Shown here: positions 9,195-16,770 of the stretch, piece after piece
Layout: each line of letters opens with the position of its first letter
Numbering within the stretch: position 1 is the first letter of the stretch
Assembly (NCBI GenBank): GCA_963847735.1
Contig: CAWKAV010000005.1
Location: 124,001 to 188,000, forward strand
Length of the DNA stretch: 64,000 nt
Direction: 5' to 3'
Source of the DNA: CAWKAV01 sp963847735
GTDB taxonomy: Bacteria; Desulfobacterota; Desulfuromonadia; Desulfuromonadales; BM103
Program-made: the position numbers and the translations under genes
The notes under the pieces: model-generated
Seen by the model: the letters and a program-made list of their open reading frames with translations, nothing else
What the model was told of the DNA's origin: nothing
The model's database searches: none

Positions 9195-10543
9195 GGGCGA
9201 GTCTCGCTTTCGGGCAGCAGGGCCTGCAACAAGCTTCCCTGCGCATAATGGACACTGGCTTGCGCACTGAGCAGACCGGTTTCTGCGGCCGCCAGTTCAC
9301 TGCGGACGCGGGCCAGCTCGGTCTGTGCAGAGAGCAGATCAGACAGAGAAGACAATCCGGCGGCATAGCGAGGGGAGATGAGGTTACGACCGGCTTCGGC
9401 CGCCGCCAGGGAACTGCGTGCCAGTTCCAGCTGCGCAACCGCCTCTGCGGCCTGCTGCAGAGCTTCGGCAACAGCAAAGTTGGCCTGACGATTTTCTTCC
9501 CGGCGCTGGTACTCAAGAGCGCTATGCCTGGCTCGGGCTGCGGCCAAAGCGCTCGAACGTTCACCGGCATCGAACAGCAGCCACTCCATTCCCACCGTCA
9601 CGCTCCAGGCATCGGCGTCTTCGGAAAAGGACAGATCCCGCTCATGCCTGAAATACGAAGCCTGCAAACCGACACGAGGCAGGTAGGCAGCTTTCTTTTG
9701 ACGGGCGACCAGGTCGGCGCCGGCCACGGAATTGGCCAGGGCGGCGAGGTCGCCACGCTGCAGCGAGGCACCCGCCTCAGGTAGTGGCAGCCCATCGATC
9801 AGGGCAGGCCCGGCAATATCGACCTCGCCATCGACCCTGCCGATCGTCAGGGCCAATCGCCGCTGTGCGCTGAGCAGGGTATTCCTGGCCATCAGCAGTT
9901 GTCGACCGGCGTCATTTTGCAAGACTTCGCTGCGCAGTGTATCGGCCCGCAAGCCGATCCCCGACTTCTCACGCTCGCGGGCCACGGCAACCAGTTCTTC
10001 GGTTTCCTTGAGGGATTGCTCGGCCCATTCCAGATGCGCGTGACCGTGCTGCACGGCGAGAAAGGACTGTAGTGTGGCCAGGGCGGCTTCTTCCCGGCGA
10101 CGCTCATGCAGAGATTTGGCAGACGACCAGTTGAGTTTTGCGCGCTTCTGGTCAAACATCAGGTCGGGCTCGAAGAGCGGCTGGCTGAGGGTCAACCGGG
10201 TCTCAAAGTCACTGCGCGCAGGGGGATCATTGTAATCACGGGCATCCTGACTCAGCTCGAATCGCTCCTGGTTCAGATCGATAAAGAGACTGCCCCCCGG
10301 TTCGTCGGTACGCACAAACCGCTCGCTGAGGGTCAGTCTCGGCAGATACCGGCTATTCCGTACCTGCACTTCAGCCGCGGCGGCAGCCACAGTGGCAGAG
10401 CTGGCCTGCACCATGGGTCGCTCACGCAGGGCCGCGGAGAGCGCCTCGGCGAGAGTCACCTGCTCGACCGCCCAGGCAGAGACCGCAGTCACAAGCAACT
10501 GGGCAACAAGGATCAAATGGATTGTAACTTTTTTCATATTCAT
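9191..10543 (-). CDS. TolC-family outer membrane efflux channel
   Basis: The protein has about 450 residues from ATG 10543. It has a signal peptide ('MKKVTIHLILVAQLL' to 'SAWA') and two homologous coiled-coil repeats of the OEP family, for example 'ERFELSQDARDYNDPP' and 'NFAVAEALQQAAEAVAQLEL'. It forms the outer-membrane duct of the pump. The open frame extends to 10663, but that extension is AT-rich, not protein-like, and lies before the signal peptide. ATG 10543 and ATG 10537 are both possible; neither has a strong Shine-Dalgarno. The upstream gap is very AT-rich and probably holds the operon promoter. Confidence 0.9.
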   Translation of the reverse strand: MNMKKVTIHLILVAQLLVTAVSAWAVEQVTLAEALSAALRERPMVQASSATVAAAAAEVQVRNSRYLPRLTLSERFVRTDEPGGSLFIDLNQERFELSQDARDYNDPPARSDFETRLTLSQPLFEPDLMFDQKRAKLNWSSAKSLHERRREEAALATLQSFLAVQHGHAHLEWAEQSLKETEELVAVAREREKSGIGLRADTLRSEVLQNDAGRQLLMARNTLLSAQRRLALTIGRVDGEVDIAGPALIDGLPLPEAGASLQRGDLAALANSVAGADLVARQKKAAYLPRVGLQASYFRHERDLSFSEDADAWSVTVGMEWLLFDAGERSSALAAARARHSALEYQRREENRQANFAVAEALQQAAEAVAQLELARSSLAAAEAGRNLISPRYAAGLSSLSDLLSAQTELARVRSELAAAETGLLSAQASVHYAQGSLLQALLPESETRP

Positions 10544-10755
10544 AGCATAAATATAAATATATGAATGTATAAATGCAAGTGATTGTTTCACGTTAATATT
10601 TTTACACATTAAACATTTACCATGCTTTGGCAAAAAGGTAAGATGCCTCAGCTTCTTTTTCAATCCTGGTAACAGGAGTCAGAGCTTCGGGATAGACATG
10701 GATTTTTAAAACAGGCCGGCTTCTGCTCTTGCAGGGCAACAAATCGAAGAGACCA

Positions 10756-12285
10756 ATGAACTTTTCTGCCCATGATCTGAAACAACTCAAAGCCCTCAAC
10801 ATTGAGCCTGCAAAAGCCGCCCGCCAGCTTGCATGGCTGCGTTCCGGCCAGCTCGATACCAAGCTTGAACGTCCCTGCACCACCGGTGACGGCATCGTGC
10901 AGATCCACCCCGGGGCTCACCCCCACCTGAAGAAAACTTTTACCGCCGCCCTCGGCAAGGGAAGATTGTGCCGCTTTATCCCTGCCTCGGGTGCCGCCTC
11001 GCGCATGTTCAGCCCGCTCCAGGTTGACGCCGAAAGCCTGGAGGCGAGTCGATCAACCCAGCCGGACGCCCAGGCTTCACCTGCAGAAACCGGTCTGCGT
11101 CGCTTTCTTGACAAATTGGCCTGCTTCGCCTTTTACCCCGACCTTAGGAGCACCATGGCCGAAGACGGTCACGACCTGCAGCAGGCTGTCGCCAACCGCG
11201 ACCTGGCTCTGATCATCCGTTACCTGCTGGAACCATGCGGGCTCTGTTACTCGCTCCTACCCAAAGGCCTGCTGGCTTTTCATACGGCCGTTGATGGTGC
11301 ACGCACACCGTTTGTCGAGCACCTTGCCGAAGCCGCCCTTCTTAATGGTCTGGACGGTACAGTCTCGCTGCACTTCACCGTCTCTGCAGAACATCTGGCC
11401 CTTTTCAAAGCCCAGCATGGCGCCTGGCGCGACACACTTGAAAAAACTTACGGCTGCCATTACGAGGTTACTTACTCGACTCAGAAACCATCAACAGACA
11501 CTCTTTCCCTGGATGCAGGCGGGCAACCTCTGCGTGATTCCGGGGACAACCTTTTGTTGCGTCCCGGCGGACACGGGGCCCTGATCGACAATCTTAATGA
11601 TCTGGCCGGCGATATTATCCTGATACGCAACATCGACAACGTGGTTCCCGATGCCGGCAAAACAGCCAACCTCTGCTGGACCAAATTGCTCACTGGTTAT
11701 CTTCTTGATCTCCAGCAGGAGCTGCACGCTTTGCTCAAGGCCTTGCATGGCCAACCGGAAGACCCGCAGGTTCACGAGCGGGCAATCGATTTTCTTGCCG
11801 ATCGTCTGCACGTCGAAGTTTCCCTGGCGGTGGACGGCAGCACCCTGATTGAGCAGCTCGACCGGCCCTTGCGTGTCTGCGGTATGGTCCTCAACAGCGG
11901 CGAACCCGGCGGTGGCCCCTTCTGGGTGCGCGATGCCGGCGGCCGCTTATCGCGACAGATTGTTGAAGGGGCTCAGATCGACAAGAGCAACCCTGACCAG
12001 GCTGACATCCTGGCCCGCGCGACTCACTTCAATCCGGTTGATATGGTTTGCGGTGTCAGCGACTGGCGTGGCCGGCCTTACGATTTGAGTCGTTTTATCG
12101 ACCATGATGCGTTCATCATCACGTCCAGGATGCAGGACGGCCAAAACATCAGGGTTCTGGAGTTGCCGGGGTTATGGAACGGGGGCATGGCAGGCTGGCA
12201 TACCATCTTTGTCGAGATGCCGCTGGAAACCTTCAATCCGGTCAAGACGGTTTTTGATCTGCTTCGCCCGGCTCATCAGCTGTAA
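10756..12285 (+). CDS. DUF4301 family protein
   Basis: The 509-residue soluble protein matches the DUF4301 pattern: 'FSAHDLKQLKALNIEPAKA' at the start, a GxxG-type 'RFIPASGAASRMF' segment near residue 75, and 'LLRPGGHGALIDNLNDL' near residue 267, resembling a nucleotidyltransferase-like fold. The family is known mainly from Bacteroidota and scattered Desulfobacterota; its function is unestablished. The open frame begins at 10729, but ATG 10756 has GAAGAG upstream and gives a family-like N-terminus. It stands alone, divergent from the efflux operon. The C-terminal 'WNGGMAGWHTIFVEMP' is also characteristic. Confidence 0.75.
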   Translation: MNFSAHDLKQLKALNIEPAKAARQLAWLRSGQLDTKLERPCTTGDGIVQIHPGAHPHLKKTFTAALGKGRLCRFIPASGAASRMFSPLQVDAESLEASRSTQPDAQASPAETGLRRFLDKLACFAFYPDLRSTMAEDGHDLQQAVANRDLALIIRYLLEPCGLCYSLLPKGLLAFHTAVDGARTPFVEHLAEAALLNGLDGTVSLHFTVSAEHLALFKAQHGAWRDTLEKTYGCHYEVTYSTQKPSTDTLSLDAGGQPLRDSGDNLLLRPGGHGALIDNLNDLAGDIILIRNIDNVVPDAGKTANLCWTKLLTGYLLDLQQELHALLKALHGQPEDPQVHERAIDFLADRLHVEVSLAVDGSTLIEQLDRPLRVCGMVLNSGEPGGGPFWVRDAGGRLSRQIVEGAQIDKSNPDQADILARATHFNPVDMVCGVSDWRGRPYDLSRFIDHDAFIITSRMQDGQNIRVLELPGLWNGGMAGWHTIFVEMPLETFNPVKTVFDLLRPAHQL

Positions 12286-12350
12286 ATCAGAGCAAGAGAG
12301 AAGGTTGCCTGTTATGCACATAACGCGTGGAACTGTTTATGGTGACTTGT

Positions 12351-12617
12351 AAGAAAAAAGCCCCACAGTCAGGAGGTAGGGACCGTGGGGCAAGTTTTTC
12401 TATTTTTAGGAGGTTATGAAGAAGGTTATCTCTGACCCGCCTGCCACAGCAAGTCTTCGATGGTTGCTAAGATAACGGGTTGTTGAAGCAAAATATACGT
12501 GGTGTCTCGTAAAGGTTGAATCGATACCGCACGAGAATGAACTGTGCAAAGACACACAAGCGGACATTCGATTAACAGCGGTCAATACGAGGGCTATTTT
12601 CGTCTCGGCAGTGGTGA
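12351..12617. repeat. Long hairpin-containing repeat, copy 1
   Basis: This non-coding stretch matches 12990-13239 at a constant offset of 639 bases. By my count there are about 17 mismatches over roughly 205 ungapped positions (12351-12555), then weaker similarity to about 12600. It holds a GC-rich hairpin (12360-12391), an AGGAGG (12408-12413), and two further possible stems: GTTATCT 12425-12431 with AGATAAC 12470-12476, enclosing AGCAA/TTGCT (12448-12452/12464-12468), and CTCGT 12506-12510 with ACGAG 12531-12535. The end motif CTCGGCAGTGGTGA (12604-12617) recurs at 12962-12975, just before copy 2. It fills the 354-base gap between DUF4301 and the next gene. I see no transposase or terminal repeats. 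Confidence 0.85.
12360..12391 (-). terminator. GC-rich hairpin with T-run on the minus strand; AGGAGG loop on the plus strand
   Basis: GCCCCACAGTC (12360-12370) pairs with GACCGTGGGGC (12381-12391), 10 of 11 pairs, with loop AGGAGGTAGG. On the minus strand the stem is followed at once by six T residues, as in an intrinsic terminator for leftward transcripts. On the plus strand the T-run is displaced by CAAG and interrupted. The same structure recurs at 12999-13030 and 15851-15883. Confidence 0.6.
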
Positions 12618-12639
12618 TTTACGAGAATAGGGGTTTAAC

Positions 12640-12843
12640 TTATGACATAGCCCTGCGATCGGCAAAGATCGGATAATCGTTGTTTTTCTCCAGGTCTCTC
12701 AGCGTGCACTCACCGACCACAGCCCAGCCATCACACCGTTTGAATTTGACGACTCCGTCCAGCGAAAGAAAAACGTTAAAAGATTTCTTGGCCATCATGC
12801 AGACAGCGCCGTCTTTCAGCTCCACATTTACTCTTAATGGCAT
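12640..12843 (-). CDS. GSU3473-like small protein
   Basis: This 67-residue ORF begins 'MPLRVNVELKDG', continues 'FKRCDGWAVVGE' and ends with a '..ADRRAMS' tail. The opening MPLRV-DG, the central F-R-x-x-GW-V-G and the terminal (P/A)-x-RR resemble the GSU3473 family of small proteins described in Geobacter. I make this match from memory of the pattern, so it is tentative. Function is unknown. GAGAG lies about 7 bases before the ATG. The gene is bracketed by the two long hairpin repeats. Leftward transcription would run through copy 1 into its terminator-like hairpin. Confidence 0.6.
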   Translation of the reverse strand: MPLRVNVELKDGAVCMMAKKSFNVFLSLDGVVKFKRCDGWAVVGECTLRDLEKNNDYPIFADRRAMS

Positions 12844-12921
12844 GGCATTGCTCTCTCAGACAACAGATTTTTTACAAACAACATCAATTGAGACATTACA
12901 AGTCTACATGACTCATCAGAA

Positions 12922-12947
12922 ATGGCCACCCGCTATCTGGTGGCCAT
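12922..12947 (-). other. Perfect 9-bp inverted repeat upstream of the GSU3473-like gene
   Basis: ATGGCCACC (12922-12930) and GGTGGCCAT (12939-12947) are exact complements around an 8-base loop. On the minus strand TTTCT follows, so this may be a weak terminator or attenuator about 80 bases before the GSU3473-like start. No function is assigned. Confidence 0.5.
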
Positions 12948-12961
12948 GACACTCCCGTTTG

Positions 12962-13239
12962 CTCGGCAGTGGTGACATACAAAAAATTCAAGAAAAAAAC
13001 CCCACAGTCAGGAGGTAGGGACCGTGGGGCAAGTTTTTCTATTTTCAGGAGGTTTTGAAGAAGATTATCTCTGACCCGCCTGCCACAGCAAGTCTTTGAT
13101 GGTTGCTAGGATAACGGGTTATTCAAGCAAAATAAACGTGGTGTTTCGTAAAACCTGAATCGATACCGCACGAAAATGAACCGTGCAAAAGCACACTGCC
13201 GAGCATCCGACTGATAGCGTTCAATATGACGACTGTTTT
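12962..13239. repeat. Long hairpin-containing repeat, copy 2
   Basis: This is the second copy of the element at 12351-12617. The near-identical core is 12990-13194. Relative to copy 1, C12506 becomes T13145 while both possible partners, G12535 and G12551, become A13174 and A13190, so the proposed C-G pair becomes U-A. A12470 becomes G13109, which turns a U-A pair into U-G. The second-stem pair G12425-C12476 is lost (A13064 x C13115). The element starts with CTCGGCAGTGGTGA (12962-12975), which in copy 1 lies at the other end. It occupies most of the 450-base gap between the GSU3473-like gene and the histidine kinase. The last 55 bases before the kinase stop show nothing I recognise. Confidence 0.85.
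12999..13030 (-). terminator. Hairpin of repeat copy 2; possible terminator of the histidine kinase transcript
   Basis: CCCCACAGTC (13000-13009) pairs with GACCGTGGGG (13020-13029) around AGGAGGTAGG. A run of seven T residues follows on the minus strand. It lies about 265 bases beyond the stop of the leftward kinase gene. The outermost G-C pair of copy 1 is lost here because base 12999 is A. Confidence 0.55.
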
Positions 13240-13293
13240 TGCCTCATGATTCGTGCCTTGTTGAGGTCTCTTACGGACCTTGCACTCATTTGG

Positions 13294-15702
13294 CTATATC
13301 TGTTTTGCAGGCAAAGAGAAACAAACCCCGGTTCCGGCACCTGGCTGGCTTTCGACAGAAATCATGCCACCATGGGCCTCGACAATCTGCCGGGCGATGC
13401 TCATGCCAAGGCCGAGGCCACTCACGGACGTATCCGAGGCATCCGCCCGGTAGAATTTATCGAAGACCCGATCAACCTGCTCCGGAGTCATGCCGATACC
13501 GGGGTCTTCAATTTTTATCTCCCATCCACCTGCACGCGGCTGGCCTTTAACAACGATCTCACTGCCCGCGGGCGAGTATTTCACGGCATTGCTCATCAGG
13601 TTTTCGAGAACCTGCGTGATGCGGTGGCGGTCGATCAACATCATCGACTTCTCTGCTTCATCCGGCAGTTCAAGCCTGAAAAAATGCCCCTGATTTTTCC
13701 CCTGGAAGAACTTGACGGTTTTAGACAAAGTCTTGCCAAGATCAGTTTCCTGCAGGTCCAAGGCTATCGGCTGACCGCTTTCGATCCGGCTGATATCCAG
13801 GAGATCATCGATAATACCGTTGAGGGCTTCCCCCCTGTCGTAGACCTCGTTCAGGAAATCCAGCTTCTGCTCTTCTGTAAAACCCCCAAAAGCTTCCGGG
13901 TCAAGCAAGAGCTCAGTGTACCCCAGTATGGCACTCAGGGGAGTGCTCAGTTCGTGGGCTGCCGCCGAGATAAACTCGCTCTTCATCCGGTCCATCTCGA
14001 TCAAGGCTTGTTCTGCGACTTTTTCAGTTGTGATGTCACGGATGATGGTCAGGATACAGGGTTTGTTGTTAAGATTGAGCAGACGGGCCGAGAGGAGTCC
14101 GGTTCGAGCTTGCCCTCCCATAACCCGAAGGTCTGCCTCGAAATTATCAACTTCGCCGTGGCCTTGCAGTTGCTCCAGAAATGGTTTCCTGAGAGCCCTG
14201 TTCATCCAGAGTCCGAGTTCTTCTGAAGTATGGCCAAGCGCCTGGTGCCTTGGAATCCCGGTCGCAGCTTCAAATGCCCTGTTGACGTCAAGAATCTTAC
14301 CTCCATCGACGGAGGAAAGAATGAGCGGAGCCGGATTTGTCTCAAATATTTGACGGAAGCGTTCCTCACTCTCACGCATGGCCTTTTCTGCCTGCTTTTG
14401 TTCAGAGATGTCGCGAAATTCGATGACCCGAACCTCTCGCCCCGCATACTGGACATTTTTCCCTCTTATCGCCAGGGGATATACGGAGCCGTCCTTGCGT
14501 ACTCCTTCGACTTCATATTGCTGATCATAACCGCTTCGAATATTTCTCAGCACGAGGTCAAGTGAATGCGGGGCAATCAGTTTGAACCCATCCATGCCGA
14601 TGAGCTCGTCGTTGGCAAAACCGGTGATGTCAGACAAGCTCCGGTTACAGTCCAGTATCAACCCCTTGTCATGAATAATAACACCGCCAAAGGATGCGTC
14701 ATGGAGCGCTTTGAAGCGTTCCTCACTTTCTTTCAGCTGTCTCTGGCTGGCTTCGTATCCTTCAATTTGAGCCCGCAGCGCATATTCTGAAGCGACAAGC
14801 TTTTCATTTTGATCACGCAGGGCCTTTTCTGTTGCTTTCAACTCATGTTTAGCCCTGCTGTGTTCGGAGATGTCACGCGCGATACTGTTGAATTCGACAA
14901 CATCCCCGCCTTTGTCGCGCACGGATGACACCATCCACTGCATCAGGAATGTTTTTCCAGACGAGTGAAGTTGCCTGTTCTCAAAGGTTGTGGAGACTCT
15001 TTTAGATTGAAGCCAGGCATGAAAATGGTTGCTTGTTCGCGCACGATCATCGGGACAGATGAAATCGAAGGCAGACTGCCCCAGACATTCTTCCGGGGGC
15101 AACCCCCAGTACTTCAGGGACGAAGAATTGACATACAACAGGCGGCCTTCACAATCGACCCGGGTAATCAGGTCATCTGTGTATTCCACCAGGCTCATAT
15201 AACGCTGCGTTGATTCTCGCAGAGCCTGTTCTGTTTGCTTTCGAGCGGTGATGTCCGTATGGAGAGCGCCCAGAATTTGACCATACTTCGAGTGGTCGAA
15301 AATAGAAACGTTCGCTTCGCACCAGAACAGTGTGCCGTCTTTTCTTATATTCTCGACCTCTCCATGCCACTCTCCGCTTTCACGTAATATGGCGAGAATT
15401 TCTTCAGCTCTCTCTTGAGGATTTTTGTCGGTCGGTGCATTGACAAGAGAGATCGGCCTGCCGTTCATTTCACCGGTACCATAACCGAACATCTTTTCAA
15501 ATTTCGGATTGGCATAAATGATAGTGGCATCATCAAAACGGATAAGACAAAGGCCCTGTGCCATGTTGGCCAGGATATTTTGGTGAAGACGTAATTCTTC
15601 CTCCAACTTTTTCTGCTCAGCACCATTCAGAGATGTTTCGGCTACGGACAAAATCTTTCCTTCTTTAAAATCGGGGCCCGACTCGTTAGTTAATCCTGTC
15701 AC
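13294..15702 (-). CDS. Multi-PAS sensor histidine kinase
   Basis: The 802-residue soluble protein has no membrane segment. Four PAS domains can be followed by their repeating patterns: about residues 35-155 ('MAQGLCLIRFDDATIIYANP'), 165-285 ('YTDDLITRVDCEGRLLYVN'), 325-440 ('LHDASFGGVIIHDKGLILDC') and 450-560 ('ETNPAPLILSSVDGGKILDV'). A coiled coil separates the second and third. The HisKA box is 'SAAAHELSTPLSAILGYTEL' with the phospho-accepting His at residue 583 (HELST, not HELRT). The HATPase domain shows 'NAVKYSP', 'DPGIGM' and 'GLGLGMSIA'. No response regulator is adjacent, so it is an orphan kinase. The hairpin of repeat copy 2 lies downstream and copy 3 lies just upstream on the other strand. 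Confidence 0.93.
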   Translation of the reverse strand: MTGLTNESGPDFKEGKILSVAETSLNGAEQKKLEEELRLHQNILANMAQGLCLIRFDDATIIYANPKFEKMFGYGTGEMNGRPISLVNAPTDKNPQERAEEILAILRESGEWHGEVENIRKDGTLFWCEANVSIFDHSKYGQILGALHTDITARKQTEQALRESTQRYMSLVEYTDDLITRVDCEGRLLYVNSSSLKYWGLPPEECLGQSAFDFICPDDRARTSNHFHAWLQSKRVSTTFENRQLHSSGKTFLMQWMVSSVRDKGGDVVEFNSIARDISEHSRAKHELKATEKALRDQNEKLVASEYALRAQIEGYEASQRQLKESEERFKALHDASFGGVIIHDKGLILDCNRSLSDITGFANDELIGMDGFKLIAPHSLDLVLRNIRSGYDQQYEVEGVRKDGSVYPLAIRGKNVQYAGREVRVIEFRDISEQKQAEKAMRESEERFRQIFETNPAPLILSSVDGGKILDVNRAFEAATGIPRHQALGHTSEELGLWMNRALRKPFLEQLQGHGEVDNFEADLRVMGGQARTGLLSARLLNLNNKPCILTIIRDITTEKVAEQALIEMDRMKSEFISAAAHELSTPLSAILGYTELLLDPEAFGGFTEEQKLDFLNEVYDRGEALNGIIDDLLDISRIESGQPIALDLQETDLGKTLSKTVKFFQGKNQGHFFRLELPDEAEKSMMLIDRHRITQVLENLMSNAVKYSPAGSEIVVKGQPRAGGWEIKIEDPGIGMTPEQVDRVFDKFYRADASDTSVSGLGLGMSIARQIVEAHGGMISVESQPGAGTGVCFSLPAKQI

Positions 15703-15760
15703 CCTCTCATTTTATCAAAACACCAGACTTATACAAAGCTAAACGGCCAGCCAAAGCCTA

Positions 15761-15791
15761 TTGACCTGCCTGAGATGAGGGGCCTGATAAT
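15761..15791 (+). promoter_or_regulatory. Weak candidate promoter reading toward hairpin copy 3
   Basis: TTGACC (15761-15766) and GATAAT (15786-15791) are 19 bases apart, which is longer than optimal. If used, transcription would start near 15798, about 50 bases before hairpin copy 3. Found by eye. Confidence 0.25.
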
Positions 15792-15850
15792 TTGCACCAA
15801 ATTGTACGGGGGAATTCATCGTGACAGGAATGCACTTTTTAAGGAAAAAA

Positions 15851-15883
15851 GCCCCACAGCCAGGAGGGGGGAGACTGTGGGGC
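15851..15883 (+). other. Hairpin copy 3 with AGGAGG loop, preceding a small ORF
   Basis: GCCCCACAG (15851-15859) pairs perfectly with CTGTGGGGC (15875-15883). The loop includes AGGAGG. A second AGGAGG follows at 15905-15910 and then an ATG. Here the stem position that is an A-C mismatch in copies 1 and 2 is an A-U pair. Similarity to the long copies ends after the second AGGAGG. On the minus strand six T residues follow the stem, so a terminator role for leftward transcripts is also possible. The 450-base gap 15703-16152 otherwise holds only the small ORF. Confidence 0.6.
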
Positions 15884-15916
15884 AATGGTCTACGGGTATT
15901 TCTTAGGAGGCAAAAC

Positions 15917-16045
15917 ATGAGTGAATCCATGTCCTGTTGGAAATATATTACCTGTTTGGTCAGGTATGTCAAGCAGAAAATTACAACACCTTGCATCTTC
16001 CCGCCGATGGATAAACCTGAAGAGGTCTTCATAGTTCTTACATAA
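15917..16045 (+). CDS. Hypothetical 42-residue protein with a strong ribosome-binding site
   Basis: A short frame runs from ATG 15917 to TAA 16045. A perfect AGGAGG lies 6 bases before the start (15905-15910). The product is basic and mildly hydrophobic: 'MSESMSCWKYITCLVRYVK', then 'PPMDKPEEVFIVLT'. I do not recognise it. It could be a real small protein, a regulatory leader peptide for coaE (which begins 108 bases downstream), or chance. The strong Shine-Dalgarno after a conserved hairpin is the main reason to list it. Confidence 0.4.
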   Translation: MSESMSCWKYITCLVRYVKQKITTPCIFPPMDKPEEVFIVLT

Positions 16046-16152
16046 GCGAAGACATACAGTCCTTTTGCAATGCTCTGTCAGATGATATGATATGCAGACA
16101 ACCCTGACTGGTTCGGCAGGCAACGCGACTGACTTCAGGAGAAATACTTGTC

Positions 16153-16770
16153 ATGATTCTTGGTCTTACCGGAGGTATTGCGACTGGAAAAAGTTCTGTT
16201 GCTGACTGTTTTGTCGAATGCGGAGCCATTTTGGTCAGTGCGGATTCTCTGGCCAGAGAGGTTGTTAATCCCGGCAGCCCGGTACTGGCTGAACTGGTTG
16301 ATGTCTTTGGCCTGGAAATCCTGACGTCGGCCGGCAGTCTGAACCGCGAGGTGGTAGCGGAAAAAATTTTCGCCGATCCTGTGGCCCGGCGACAACTTGA
16401 GTCAATCACTCACCCTGCCATTGCACACCTGGCCGAAAGTCGCCTTTCCGGATTGAGAAGTGCACCCCACGACCTGATTGTCTATGAAGCCCCTCTGCTG
16501 TTTGAGGCCAGCGCCGAAAGTCGGGTCGACCGGGTTCTGGTAGTGGTCGTCGAGCCCGAAATCCAGCTGGCGAGACTTCAGCAGCGAGACAAGCTCAGTG
16601 AGGCAACAGCAAAACAACGCATTGCATCGCAATGGCCACAGGCTGACAAAGTGCAGAAGGCTGATTTCGTGATTGATAATTCCGGTTCGCCGCTGCAGAC
16701 TTCTGCGATGGTTTCAGCCCTCTATGATTATCTGGTCCGTCCTGTTGCGCCCGGGTTGTCGAGCTCCTGA
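16153..16770 (+). CDS. coaE: Dephospho-CoA kinase
   Basis: The 205-residue enzyme phosphorylates the ribose 3'-OH of dephospho-CoA, the last step of CoA synthesis. The P-loop 'GLTGGIATGKSSV' is at residues 4-16, 'DSLAREVVNPGSP' follows near residue 33, the 'ITHPAI' motif near residue 86, and 'VVVVEPEIQLARLQQRD' near residue 130. Length is typical. AGGAG lies about 11 bases before the ATG. Its 3' end overlaps the convergent hydrolase gene by 43 bases. Confidence 0.95.
   Translation: MILGLTGGIATGKSSVADCFVECGAILVSADSLAREVVNPGSPVLAELVDVFGLEILTSAGSLNREVVAEKIFADPVARRQLESITHPAIAHLAESRLSGLRSAPHDLIVYEAPLLFEASAESRVDRVLVVVVEPEIQLARLQQRDKLSEATAKQRIASQWPQADKVQKADFVIDNSGSPLQTSAMVSALYDYLVRPVAPGLSSS

Noticed and set aside
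10536..10566. AT-rich imperfect palindrome just before the TolC-family gene
   Set aside because: Pairing is partial and compositional bias explains it. It may be part of a promoter or operator, but no regulator gene is adjacent and I cannot define hexamers.
12311..12324. GTTATGCACATAAC inverted repeat after the DUF4301 gene
   Set aside because: A 6-bp arm palindrome is easily due to chance, and no gene start lies close by on the right strand to make it an operator.
12416..12475. A 19-codon ORF (ATG 12416) directly after AGGAGG in repeat copy 1
   Set aside because: The spacing of 2 bases is too short, and in copy 2 the start becomes TTG and a stop appears after 14 codons, so the reading frame is not conserved.
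12351..13239. Interpretation of the long repeats as insertion sequence or MITE copies
   Set aside because: No terminal inverted repeats, no target duplications and no transposase are visible; the conserved part is a GC-rich hairpin plus internal stems instead.
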